Shown: piece by piece, positions 57,602-64,000 of the stretch
Layout: the number at the start of each line of letters is the position of its first letter
Position numbering within the stretch: position 1 is the stretch's first letter
NCBI RefSeq assembly: GCF_029953285.1
Contig: NZ_JASAOI010000019.1
Span: 219,127 to 283,126 of the forward strand
Length of the DNA stretch: 64,000 bases
Direction: 5' to 3'
Source: Yinghuangia seranimata
GTDB lineage: Bacteria; Actinomycetota; Actinomycetes; Streptomycetales; Streptomycetaceae
The notes under the pieces: model-generated
What the model was told of the DNA's origin: nothing
The model's input: the letters and a program-made list of their open reading frames with translations, nothing else
Database searches by the model: none
Translations under genes and position numbers: made by a program

Positions 57602-58729
57602 TCAGGCCGGTGCGGACTGCGGCTTCGGGGTGTACTTGTCCAGTTCCGGGATGACTTCCTTGCCGAGGATCTCGATCGTTTTCAGGATGTCCTGGTGGTC
57701 CAGGAAGCCCCACTGGACGTAGCAGATGAGTTCGTCGACGCCGAGGTCCGCGTAGCGCTTCATCTTCTCTATGCAGGTCTCGACGTCGCCGATGACGATC
57801 ATGTCGGCGGCGTCGAACGTCTCGACCGGGACCTCGCCCTCGAACAGCGGCTTGAGGAGCGGGAAGGTCCGGTCCCGCTCCTCGGGCGTCAGGTGCGGCA
57901 GCTCCCACTCGAGCGTGAACATCGCGAGGTTCTTGTACCACCAGGCGACCGAGTCCCAGACCTTCTGCGACACCTTTTTGGAACCGGTGGTGTGCACAAG
58001 CGTGTAGGCCGCGACCTTGTCGGTCGTCACGTCGGTCAGCGGCGTCGCGTTCGCGGCGGCGGCGCGGTACGCCGCGACCTGGGCGGCCATCACCTCGAGC
58101 GGCTGCATGATCGAGAACGACAGCATGCCCAGGCCGTTCGACCCGGCGACCTCGGCGGAGCCCTGCGACGTCGCGGCCATCCACACCGGCGGGTGCGGGT
58201 CCTGGAACGGCTTCGGGGTCACCATGCGGCGCGGGAACGTGAAGCGCTCGGACTGGTACTCGAAGTGCTCCTCGCGCCACATGCCGCAGACGATCTCAAT
58301 GGCCTCGCGCCAGTCGTCGCGGGACGTGGCGATGTCGACGCCGAACGCGGTCTGCTCCATCGGCGTCGAGCGGCCCGTGCCCCACTCGACGCGCCCGTTG
58401 GACAGGATGTCGACGGTGGCGACCTTCTCCGCGATGCGCTGCGGGGGCGTGAAGCCGAACGGCGTCAGCGTGACGCCGAAGCCCATGCGGATCTGCTCGG
58501 TGATCCCGGCGAGGTGGCCGAGGAACACCTCGGAGGACGGCATGTGCGAGCGGCCCTCGCGGAAGTGGTGCTCGACGGCCCAGACGGTGTTGAAGCCCAC
58601 GCGGTCGGCCAGCCTGATCTGCTCGACCGCCTCGCGGTAGGCGCGCTGCTCCTCGCGGCGCTGGCCGTACGGGTGTTCGCCGTGCCAGGGGCGCGGGACG
58701 TCGACTTCGTAGAGCACGTCCAGTTTCAT
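57602..58729 (-). CDS. LLM-class (bacterial luciferase-like) flavin-dependent monooxygenase
   Basis: This 375-residue protein starts at ATG 58729, six bases after GAGGAG. It is a luciferase-like TIM barrel with RLADRVGFNTVWAVEHHF, GVTLTPFGFTPPQRIAEK, LSNGRVEWGTGRSTPMEQTAFG and a C-terminal TFDAADMIVIGDVETCIEKM. It oxidises an organic substrate using reduced FMN. It is divergent from an IclR regulator gene with palindromes between, a typical inducible catabolic pair. The substrate is unknown. Confidence 0.9.
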   Translation of the reverse strand: MKLDVLYEVDVPRPWHGEHPYGQRREEQRAYREAVEQIRLADRVGFNTVWAVEHHFREGRSHMPSSEVFLGHLAGITEQIRMGFGVTLTPFGFTPPQRIAEKVATVDILSNGRVEWGTGRSTPMEQTAFGVDIATSRDDWREAIEIVCGMWREEHFEYQSERFTFPRRMVTPKPFQDPHPPVWMAATSQGSAEVAGSNGLGMLSFSIMQPLEVMAAQVAAYRAAAANATPLTDVTTDKVAAYTLVHTTGSKKVSQKVWDSVAWWYKNLAMFTLEWELPHLTPEERDRTFPLLKPLFEGEVPVETFDAADMIVIGDVETCIEKMKRYADLGVDELICYVQWGFLDHQDILKTIEILGKEVIPELDKYTPKPQSAPA

Positions 58730-58743
58730 CGGCGAACTCCTCG

Positions 58744-58775
58744 GGTTTTGATATTCTGAAAACCGATTTGAAATC
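58744..58775. promoter_or_regulatory. IclR operator-like sites in the LLM/IclR intergenic region
   Basis: GGTTTT-N9-AAAACC (58744-58764) is directly followed by the palindrome GATTT-g-AAATC (58765-58775), in the only AT-rich stretch nearby. IclR-type proteins bind short AT-rich palindromes of this kind. The position between divergent genes fits joint control. Confidence 0.6.
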
Positions 58776-58822
58776 TGATAGAAGTCTGACGAGAGCACCG
58801 GCACAGAGCAAGGGAGTCCGCC

Positions 58823-59731
58823 ATGGTCCGCCCCGCACTCGCGGCCGGTCGCGCGATCGACATCCTCAACTTCTTCGCGGCGCACCCCGGCGGCACGTTC
58901 ACGCTGTCGGAGCTGTCGGCGTCGCTCGGCATCAACCTCGCCTCGGCGCTCTCGGTGCTCCAGGCACTGGAGGACGCGGGCTACCTGGTCCGGCATCCGC
59001 GCCGCAAGACATACGAACTGGGGCCCGCGCTGGTCGCGTTGGGCGACGCGGCGCTGCGCAGCAACCGTGCGGTCGACCTGGCGCGCGGCGAAATGCGGCT
59101 GCTGGCGGAGGAGTTCAGCACCGAGGCGATCATCAGTGTGTCGGTCGGCGACGACCTGGTGATCCTGGCGGTCGAGGGGCGGCCGCAGTTGACGTCGGCG
59201 GACATCCGGGTCGGGCAGCGCATGCCGCTGGTCCCGCCGCTCGGGCAGGTCTTCTTCGCATGGTCGGCGCAGGAGGACGTCGACGCGTGGCTGGGCCGGC
59301 TGGACCGCCGCATGCAGGCCACCGCACGCGTCCACCTGCCGGTGACGCTGGCGGCCGTGCGCGAGCGCGGCTACTCGATCACCGTGGAGAGCCCCACGCG
59401 CACCGAGATCGGCGCGACGCTCGAGCGGCTGGCCGACCGGCCGCGCGAGGCGCCGCGGCTGCGCGAGCGGCTGGCCGAACTGGCGGCGGCGCTCGGCGAG
59501 GAGGACTACGAGCTGGTCGGCGTCGAGCCGGACGCGACGTACGACATCACCACCATCGTGGCCCCGGTCTTCGACGCCCACGGACAGGTCGCCCTCGCGT
59601 TGACGCTGAACGGGCTGCGGCAGGTGACGGGCCGCCAGGTCACCGCGCACGGCGACCGGTTGGCGGCGACGGCGCGCCTGGTGACGAAGCAGACCGGCGG
59701 GCGGACGCCGGATCCGCTGTACGACCTCTAG
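58823..59731 (+). CDS. IclR family transcriptional regulator
   Basis: This 302-residue protein has an N-terminal winged helix (about 8-70: LAAGRAIDILNFFAAHPGGT, LSELSASLGI, ALEDAGYLVRHPRRKTYELG) and the IclR effector domain (about 85-275), with GQRMPLVPPLGQVFFAWSA and ATYDITTIVAPVFDAHG. It most likely controls the divergent luciferase-like monooxygenase gene. Confidence 0.93.
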   Translation: MVRPALAAGRAIDILNFFAAHPGGTFTLSELSASLGINLASALSVLQALEDAGYLVRHPRRKTYELGPALVALGDAALRSNRAVDLARGEMRLLAEEFSTEAIISVSVGDDLVILAVEGRPQLTSADIRVGQRMPLVPPLGQVFFAWSAQEDVDAWLGRLDRRMQATARVHLPVTLAAVRERGYSITVESPTRTEIGATLERLADRPREAPRLRERLAELAAALGEEDYELVGVEPDATYDITTIVAPVFDAHGQVALALTLNGLRQVTGRQVTAHGDRLAATARLVTKQTGGRTPDPLYDL

Positions 59732-59885
59732 CCGTTCGCAGGCAGCCCTCACACACACCACACAGGGCCGATTTCCGGCCACGCGGCACGGCCGAACTCC
59801 GCCCCGCGACAACCAACGCGATGGAGGGTTTTCGCCTGCGAACCAACGGGGCGTTTACCAGAGATTTACGGTGCTGCAGTGTTGT

Positions 59886-59899
59886 TGTCACATGTGACA
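59886..59899. promoter_or_regulatory. 14-bp perfect palindrome TGTCACATGTGACA upstream of the collagenase
   Basis: It is a perfect, uninterrupted palindrome 75 bp before the collagenase start, followed by a partial repeat ACATGTGC. It lies in the 243-bp intergenic region after the IclR gene and is probably an operator for a regulator encoded elsewhere. Confidence 0.6.
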
Positions 59900-59974
59900 T
59901 GTGCAATTGTTCTGCGCGTCCTGCTCCATCACCCGTGGGCCGCCGACCGCGGCCCCGCCCCTGGAAGGGCACGA

Positions 59975-62335
59975 ATGGGCATACGCGTGCGCCGCAGGCC
60001 GCTGATCGCCACAAGCGCGTCACTGGCCGCACTCGCGCTGGCAGTTCTGCCGGCGACAGGCGCCTCCGCCGCCGGGCTCGCACCCGCACCGGCACCCCAC
60101 AGCACCACGTCGGCCGCACCGGCCGGCGGCACCACGGCCACCCCGCAAGGCGGCACCGCCGACGACGTCGACCACCTCGGCAAGGGCACCGCCGGCTCGG
60201 CCGCCGACAGCCGCCCAGGGTCGATCACCGTCGCCGGCAAGGACGTTCCCGCGACCGGCAAGGCCCCCAACGGCCCGGCGGCCGCCCCGGCGCCGGCGGT
60301 CTCGCGGTTCGCCGCCCCGGCCGCGGTACCGGGCTGCACCCTGGCCGAGTTCTCCCAGCTGTCCCCGAAGCAGCTGGCGGACTTCCTGGTGCGGCCGGAC
60401 GTCAAGGCGTCCACCTGTCTCAAGCCGTTCCTGTGGACCTACTCCCCCGAGCTGGCCCGCGTCCTGACACCGGGTCACCTCAAGGCGGTGCTCGACCGGA
60501 TCGTCCAGCTCGCCCCGAGCTACGACGGCACGGACAACCAGAACCTTTACGAGCTCTGGTACTTCACGCACGCCGCGCTCTACATCGACTGGAACGCGAA
60601 CGACGTCAACCTGCGCGTCCCGGCCGTGCTCGACCCGCTCAGCGCGGCGATCGACGCGTACCGCGCCAACCCCAAGGCGTTCGGTGCGACGACGAACTCC
60701 GCGGCGACCATGCTCGAGGTCGTCATCTCCGCCGGCACGGACACCGTGCGCCCCCGGCAACTCGGGCTGTTCGCGGGTGTCTTCAACGCCATGAACGGAA
60801 GCACGACGGCCTGGCAGGACCCGGCCTGGCAGAACGTCACCCTGCAGTCCCAGGTCCAGGTCTACAACGGGATGGTCTACGAGGCGGACGCCTACCGGGC
60901 CGCCGTCGCCGCCGACCCGGCGTACCGCGCCGCGCTCAAGGCGTTCGTCGGCTACACCCACCTGAACGCCAACGCCGGCGGCCTACTGCGCAACGGCATC
61001 TTCGAGTACGGCCGCATCGGCCTGGTCCCGGCGGTCCGCGCCGAGGTCACCGCCGGGCTCGCCGACCTCCTCACGGTCACCGAGAACGCCTACGGCAAGT
61101 ACGGCGTCGTGTGGAGCGAGACCGCGCACTGGCTCGAGTACTACGGGCTCTGCAAGCAGTACGACGTGTGCAAGGCCGACCTCGAGGCCAAGCTGTTCCC
61201 GCACACCTACAGCTACGACAACGGCGACTTCGAGGTGCACACCGGCCTCGACGCGGCCACCGTCGAGCAGCTGTACTACGCGTCCAAGCAGGTCAAGACG
61301 CAGTTCCTGCGGATCGTGGGCAGCGACCAGCCGGTCGCCGGCGACGTCAACCACAAGCTGACGATGCGCCTGTACGAGGCCATGGCCGACTACAAGAAGT
61401 ACCAGTACTTCCTGTACGGCTACGGCACCAACAACGGCGGCCTGTACATCGAGGACGGCGCGACGTTCTACACGTACCAGCGCGTCATCCCGCGCGACTC
61501 GCTCCTCACCCTCGAGGAGCTGTTCCGCCACGAGTACACGCACTACCTCAACGGCCGCTACGCCGTGCCGGGCCTGTTCGGCGAGGCCCCCTGGTACACC
61601 GACAACCGCACCACGTCGTTCGACGAGGGCACCGCGGAGTACTTCGCCGGCTCGACCCGCGACCAGGGCGTGAAGGTCCGCAAGTCGCAGATCGACCGGA
61701 TCATCAAGGACCTGAAGACCAACAGCCGTCCGTCGGTCAACGAGATCCTGCACTTCAAGTACGACGACGCCGGCTACTTCTTCCGCTACTACTCGTACGC
61801 GTGCGCGTTCTGGGCGATGCTCGGCCGCGACCACCCGGACGAGCTGCGCGAGATGTACAGCGACCTGCGGGCGAACAACGTCGCCGCGTTCGACGACTTC
61901 CTCAACCGCATGGGCACCAAGTACCAGGCGGCGTACGACGCCTTCCTGGACCAGCAGATCGCGGGCGTCGACCAGCTCACCATCCCGAGCGCGTCGTACA
62001 CCCCGGTCGCGCAGCTGGCGTCGGCGAACACGGCCGAGGTCCAGCAGGCGTTCGCGACGTCCACCTGGGCGACGCCGACGTGCGCGACCACCGCCACCGA
62101 CGGGCACCCGCGGTTCACCTGCAAGGGCATGATCACGGCGAACATCGCCTCGACCCAGCCCGGCCAGGTGCACAAGGACATGGACGCGACGGTCGACTAC
62201 TTCATCCTGACCCGGGCCGGAGCGGCGACCAACAACCTCGCGGACATGAACTGCTACTACGCCGACCCGGAGCTGTGGAGCAACGGCAAGGCGGCGACGT
62301 CCTGGTACACGTGCGAGGGGCCGCTGCGCCCGTAG
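59975..62335 (+). CDS. Secreted M9-type (collagenase family) metalloprotease
   Basis: This 786-residue protein starts at ATG 59975 after GGAAGGG. A signal peptide (about 1-33, ending ASA) and a low-complexity Ala/Pro/Thr region (to about 115) precede an activator-like helical domain (about 120-400) and a peptidase domain. The zinc motif is HEYTH (His519, Glu520, His523), and the third ligand is a glutamate in DEGTAEYF (551 or 555), as in bacterial collagenases. The C-terminal part (about 680-786) is a small domain with Cys residues. It likely cleaves collagen-like or other structural proteins outside the cell. Confidence 0.9.
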   Translation: MGIRVRRRPLIATSASLAALALAVLPATGASAAGLAPAPAPHSTTSAAPAGGTTATPQGGTADDVDHLGKGTAGSAADSRPGSITVAGKDVPATGKAPNGPAAAPAPAVSRFAAPAAVPGCTLAEFSQLSPKQLADFLVRPDVKASTCLKPFLWTYSPELARVLTPGHLKAVLDRIVQLAPSYDGTDNQNLYELWYFTHAALYIDWNANDVNLRVPAVLDPLSAAIDAYRANPKAFGATTNSAATMLEVVISAGTDTVRPRQLGLFAGVFNAMNGSTTAWQDPAWQNVTLQSQVQVYNGMVYEADAYRAAVAADPAYRAALKAFVGYTHLNANAGGLLRNGIFEYGRIGLVPAVRAEVTAGLADLLTVTENAYGKYGVVWSETAHWLEYYGLCKQYDVCKADLEAKLFPHTYSYDNGDFEVHTGLDAATVEQLYYASKQVKTQFLRIVGSDQPVAGDVNHKLTMRLYEAMADYKKYQYFLYGYGTNNGGLYIEDGATFYTYQRVIPRDSLLTLEELFRHEYTHYLNGRYAVPGLFGEAPWYTDNRTTSFDEGTAEYFAGSTRDQGVKVRKSQIDRIIKDLKTNSRPSVNEILHFKYDDAGYFFRYYSYACAFWAMLGRDHPDELREMYSDLRANNVAAFDDFLNRMGTKYQAAYDAFLDQQIAGVDQLTIPSASYTPVAQLASANTAEVQQAFATSTWATPTCATTATDGHPRFTCKGMITANIASTQPGQVHKDMDATVDYFILTRAGAATNNLADMNCYYADPELWSNGKAATSWYTCEGPLRP

Positions 62336-62385
62336 CCCGTCGTACCGCTGCGGTACCGGTCGTACCTGACGACCACTCATGAACG

Positions 62386-62424
62386 GTCCGGGCGCCCCGC
62401 GGTGATAGCGCGGGGCGCCCGGAC
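62386..62424. terminator. 15-bp hairpin between convergent collagenase and secreted repeat protein genes
   Basis: GTCCGGGCGCCCCGC and its perfect complement enclose a nine-base loop between two convergent stops. Confidence 0.8.
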
Positions 62425-62466
62425 CCCCATCGTGGCACGGCGTCAGGCACCGCGCGGGAGGTCCGC

Positions 62467-63702
62467 TCACCCCTCCGGGGGGATGTAGACGGCGCACGTC
62501 GAGAACGGCTGGTTCTGGACGCACATGTACAGGCTCTTCCACTTGGTGTCGTTGTCGGCGAGAGCCCTGGTCAGCGCGTCGGCGCACGAGGGGTCGGTCA
62601 GGCCCCAGAGGGATCCGTCCGGCCATCCGGCCTGCGTGGTGCGGTCCGCGATCGCCTGGAGGCAGGCGTCGGACGGGTTGTAGCGCTTCACCTCGTTCAG
62701 GAACCGCAGGTAGTCGTTGTTCTGAACGGCGTTCGTCCGCGCGTCCACGATCGCCTGGACCTGCTGCTGGGCCTGCTGCTTGGCTTCCGGCGTCGCGTTC
62801 GGGTCCTGGAGGACCGCAAGCGCGGCCGCGGCAGTGGTGTTCGTGTCCTGGAGGATCTGCTTGACCTTCTGCTGGTCCTCGGGCTTCTTCGGCGCCGTCT
62901 TCGGATCCACCGCCGCCAGCAGGCCGTTGGTGATCGAGTCCGCGATCTTGATGTAGAGGCCCTTGTACACGGCGGGAAGGCCGGGATCCTGGAGGTTGGT
63001 CGTGTAGGACGCCAGCGCACTCGCGAGTTGCAGGTAGACGGCCCGGTCCGTCGCCGAGAGGTTCGCGTCCTGCGTCAGTCTGGTCGCCTCGTTGATCCCC
63101 TGCACGTACTTCAGGTACATCGCGCGGTCCGCCTGCGACGTGGTCGGGTCCTGGATCAGTTTCAGCGCCTGGTTGATGCTGTCCACGATGTACATGAAGG
63201 AGTTCTTGTCCTTCTGGGGTGTGGCCGGGTTGTTGATGGCGTTCACCGCCACGGCCAGCCCCTCCCGGAGCCTCTGCTTCACGTCCTCGGAGACGTTCAG
63301 CCCCTTGATCTCCGCTTCCACTTCCGCGGGCGTCACCGCTGCGTCGTACTTCTGCCCTTCCGGTGGACTCGTCGTGATCTTCGTCTTCGTTTTCGTCGTG
63401 TACGAGGTTGTGAACTCCGACGGTGTGCCGGAGCTCGGAGAGGTGGCGGGCTTCCCGCTCGTCGGCGGGCCCTCCGAGTGCTCCGACGTATTCGGCGCCT
63501 GCGACGTGGCGCCGCCGGTCGGCGGCTCGCTGCTCGGCGGCTGGCTGCTCGGCGGCGGAGTGTCCACGGACGCCGCGTTCGGAGCGCGCGCCGGGTGATC
63601 GGGCGCCGTGGCCGCCACGGCGGCCGCCGGCAGGGCGACCGCGGCGGCCAAGCACGACGTCCCGACCATGCGGGAGATCCGTCGTTGAGGGGATGTGGAC
63701 AT
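62467..63702 (-). CDS. Secreted helical protein with Cys-containing C-terminal domain
   Basis: The protein has 411 residues from ATG 63702, with a signal peptide (SCLAAAVALPAAAVAA). A Pro/Ser/Thr-rich stretch (about 35-115) is followed by a mostly helical region with repeats of about 30-33 residues, each containing a QDP or NP turn: INNPATPQKDKN, IQDPTTSQADRAMY, TQDANLSATDRAVY, LQDPGLPAVYK, LQDTNTT and LQDPNATPEAKQ. The C-terminal domain has Cys residues in DACLQAI, DPSCADAL, YMCVQ and STCAVYIPP. The family is not recognised. A paralogue follows directly upstream in transcription order (63720 onward). Likely an extracellular structural or binding protein. Confidence 0.78.
   Translation of the reverse strand: MSTSPQRRISRMVGTSCLAAAVALPAAAVAATAPDHPARAPNAASVDTPPPSSQPPSSEPPTGGATSQAPNTSEHSEGPPTSGKPATSPSSGTPSEFTTSYTTKTKTKITTSPPEGQKYDAAVTPAEVEAEIKGLNVSEDVKQRLREGLAVAVNAINNPATPQKDKNSFMYIVDSINQALKLIQDPTTSQADRAMYLKYVQGINEATRLTQDANLSATDRAVYLQLASALASYTTNLQDPGLPAVYKGLYIKIADSITNGLLAAVDPKTAPKKPEDQQKVKQILQDTNTTAAAALAVLQDPNATPEAKQQAQQQVQAIVDARTNAVQNNDYLRFLNEVKRYNPSDACLQAIADRTTQAGWPDGSLWGLTDPSCADALTRALADNDTKWKSLYMCVQNQPFSTCAVYIPPEG
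62578..62750. repeat. 173-bp direct repeat, copy 1
   Basis: These bases are identical to 63828-64000, 1250 bp away. The identity covers the coding region of the conserved C-terminal domain in both genes and extends at least to the end of the window, so the true repeat may be longer. Confidence 0.9.
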
Positions 63703-63719
63703 GCCGGATCCAGGTGCTG

Positions 63720-64000
63720 TCACTGCGGGGGGATGTAGGCGGCGCACGTCGAGAACGCCTGGTTCAGGACGCACGAGAACAGGGCGTTCCACGCGCTGCT
63801 CTTGTCGGCGGCCGCCTTGGTCAGGGTGTCGGCGCACGAGGGGTCGGTCAGGCCCCAGAGGGATCCGTCCGGCCATCCGGCCTGCGTGGTGCGGTCCGCG
63901 ATCGCCTGGAGGCAGGCGTCGGACGGGTTGTAGCGCTTCACCTCGTTCAGGAACCGCAGGTAGTCGTTGTTCTGAACGGCGTTCGTCCGCGCGTCCACGA
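63720..64000 (-). CDS. Paralogue of the secreted helical protein (N-terminal part beyond window)
   Basis: This gene enters from the right edge and ends at TCA 63720; only the C-terminal 93 residues are visible. They match the neighbour closely: identical through NAVQNNDYLRFLNEVKRYNP and the Cys motifs, then diverging (DTLTKAAADKSSAWNALFSC) before ending STCAAYIPPQ. It lies 17 bp upstream of the neighbour's start and is probably co-transcribed. Confidence 0.75.
   Translation of the reverse strand, partial: VDARTNAVQNNDYLRFLNEVKRYNPSDACLQAIADRTTQAGWPDGSLWGLTDPSCADTLTKAAADKSSAWNALFSCVLNQAFSTCAAYIPPQ
63828..64000. repeat. 173-bp direct repeat, copy 2 (cut by window edge)
   Basis: It is identical to 62578-62750, including third codon positions, which points to recent duplication or gene conversion. 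Confidence 0.9.

Noticed and set aside
58768..62382. Plus-strand frame of about 1200 codons across the IclR and collagenase genes
   Set aside because: It is out of frame with two well-supported genes and spans their intergenic region; composition is Arg-rich noise.
60983..63655. Long minus-strand frame across the collagenase and secreted repeat genes
   Set aside because: It is antisense to HEYTH-containing coding sequence and crosses a clear terminator; no domains.
1..64000. Integrated mobile element or genomic island boundaries
   Set aside because: No integrase, transposase, tRNA target or flanking attachment repeat was recognised; the only long direct repeats are within paralogous or repeat-bearing genes.

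Overview
The window is chromosomal DNA of a high-GC actinomycete, most likely Streptomyces or a close relative. The evidence is strong third-position G/C bias, frequent GTG and TTG starts, many stop-start overlaps (ATGA, GTGA, TTGA), a TIGR03086 (mycothiol-type) protein, Streptomyces-style regulators, and secreted proteins with Ala-rich signal peptides. The genus cannot be fixed from the sequence alone. No rRNA, tRNA, insertion sequence, integrase or CRISPR array was recognised.

Region 1 (about 0.8-23.5 kb) is the main find. It is a seven-gene, tightly coupled operon (2352-21267) bracketed by two paralogous LysR regulators. It starts with two large iterative polyketide/fatty-acid synthases of the PUFA/secondary-lipid (PfaA/HglE-like) family. 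The first reads NPD-like barrel, NPD-like barrel (flavin enoyl-reductase type), KS, AT, ACP, ACP, KR. The second reads KS, repeat linker, divergent AT, hotdog DH, phosphopantetheinyl transferase. A free ACP, an alpha/beta hydrolase, a glycosyltransferase, a membrane-tethered methyltransferase of unusual build and a GHMP (galactokinase-like) protein follow. Together they suggest synthesis, release, glycosylation and methylation of a glycosylated lipid, though the product is inference. A strong hairpin and a five-copy 39-bp tandem repeat follow the operon. The two LysR promoter regions share a 15-nt sequence, which links the flanking regulators.

Region 2 (21.8-30.3 kb) holds a YcnI-like copper protein, two divergent secreted proteins sharing a related C-terminal Ig-type domain, a 19-G run, an MFS transporter with a membrane-anchored propeller protein, and a VapBC-type toxin-antitoxin pair. 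Region 3 (30.4-37.6 kb) holds the HrpA helicase, a putative second toxin-antitoxin-like pair, a secreted hydrolase and a low-molecular-weight phosphotyrosine phosphatase.

Region 4 (37.6-48.9 kb) holds a TetR/MFS efflux module with paired operators, a TIGR03086 protein, a compact five-gene operon (MoxR ATPase, CoxE-like VWA protein, two YbjQ-like proteins, one unknown), a nucleotidyltransferase, an anchored esterase, and an XRE-cupin regulator with a 40-residue membrane protein and a divergent scramblase-like gene.

Region 5 (48.9-64 kb) is mainly catabolic and secretory. It has an APC permease beside an orphan molybdenum hydroxylase large subunit, an HSL-type esterase, a PP2C/SpoIIE phosphatase, a DUF7064-like protein, an M50-type membrane peptidase, an SRPBCC protein, a divergent luciferase-like monooxygenase/IclR pair, an M9-type collagenase, and a tandem pair of secreted helical repeat proteins. 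The last of these runs off the right edge and carries a 173-bp stretch identical to its neighbour.
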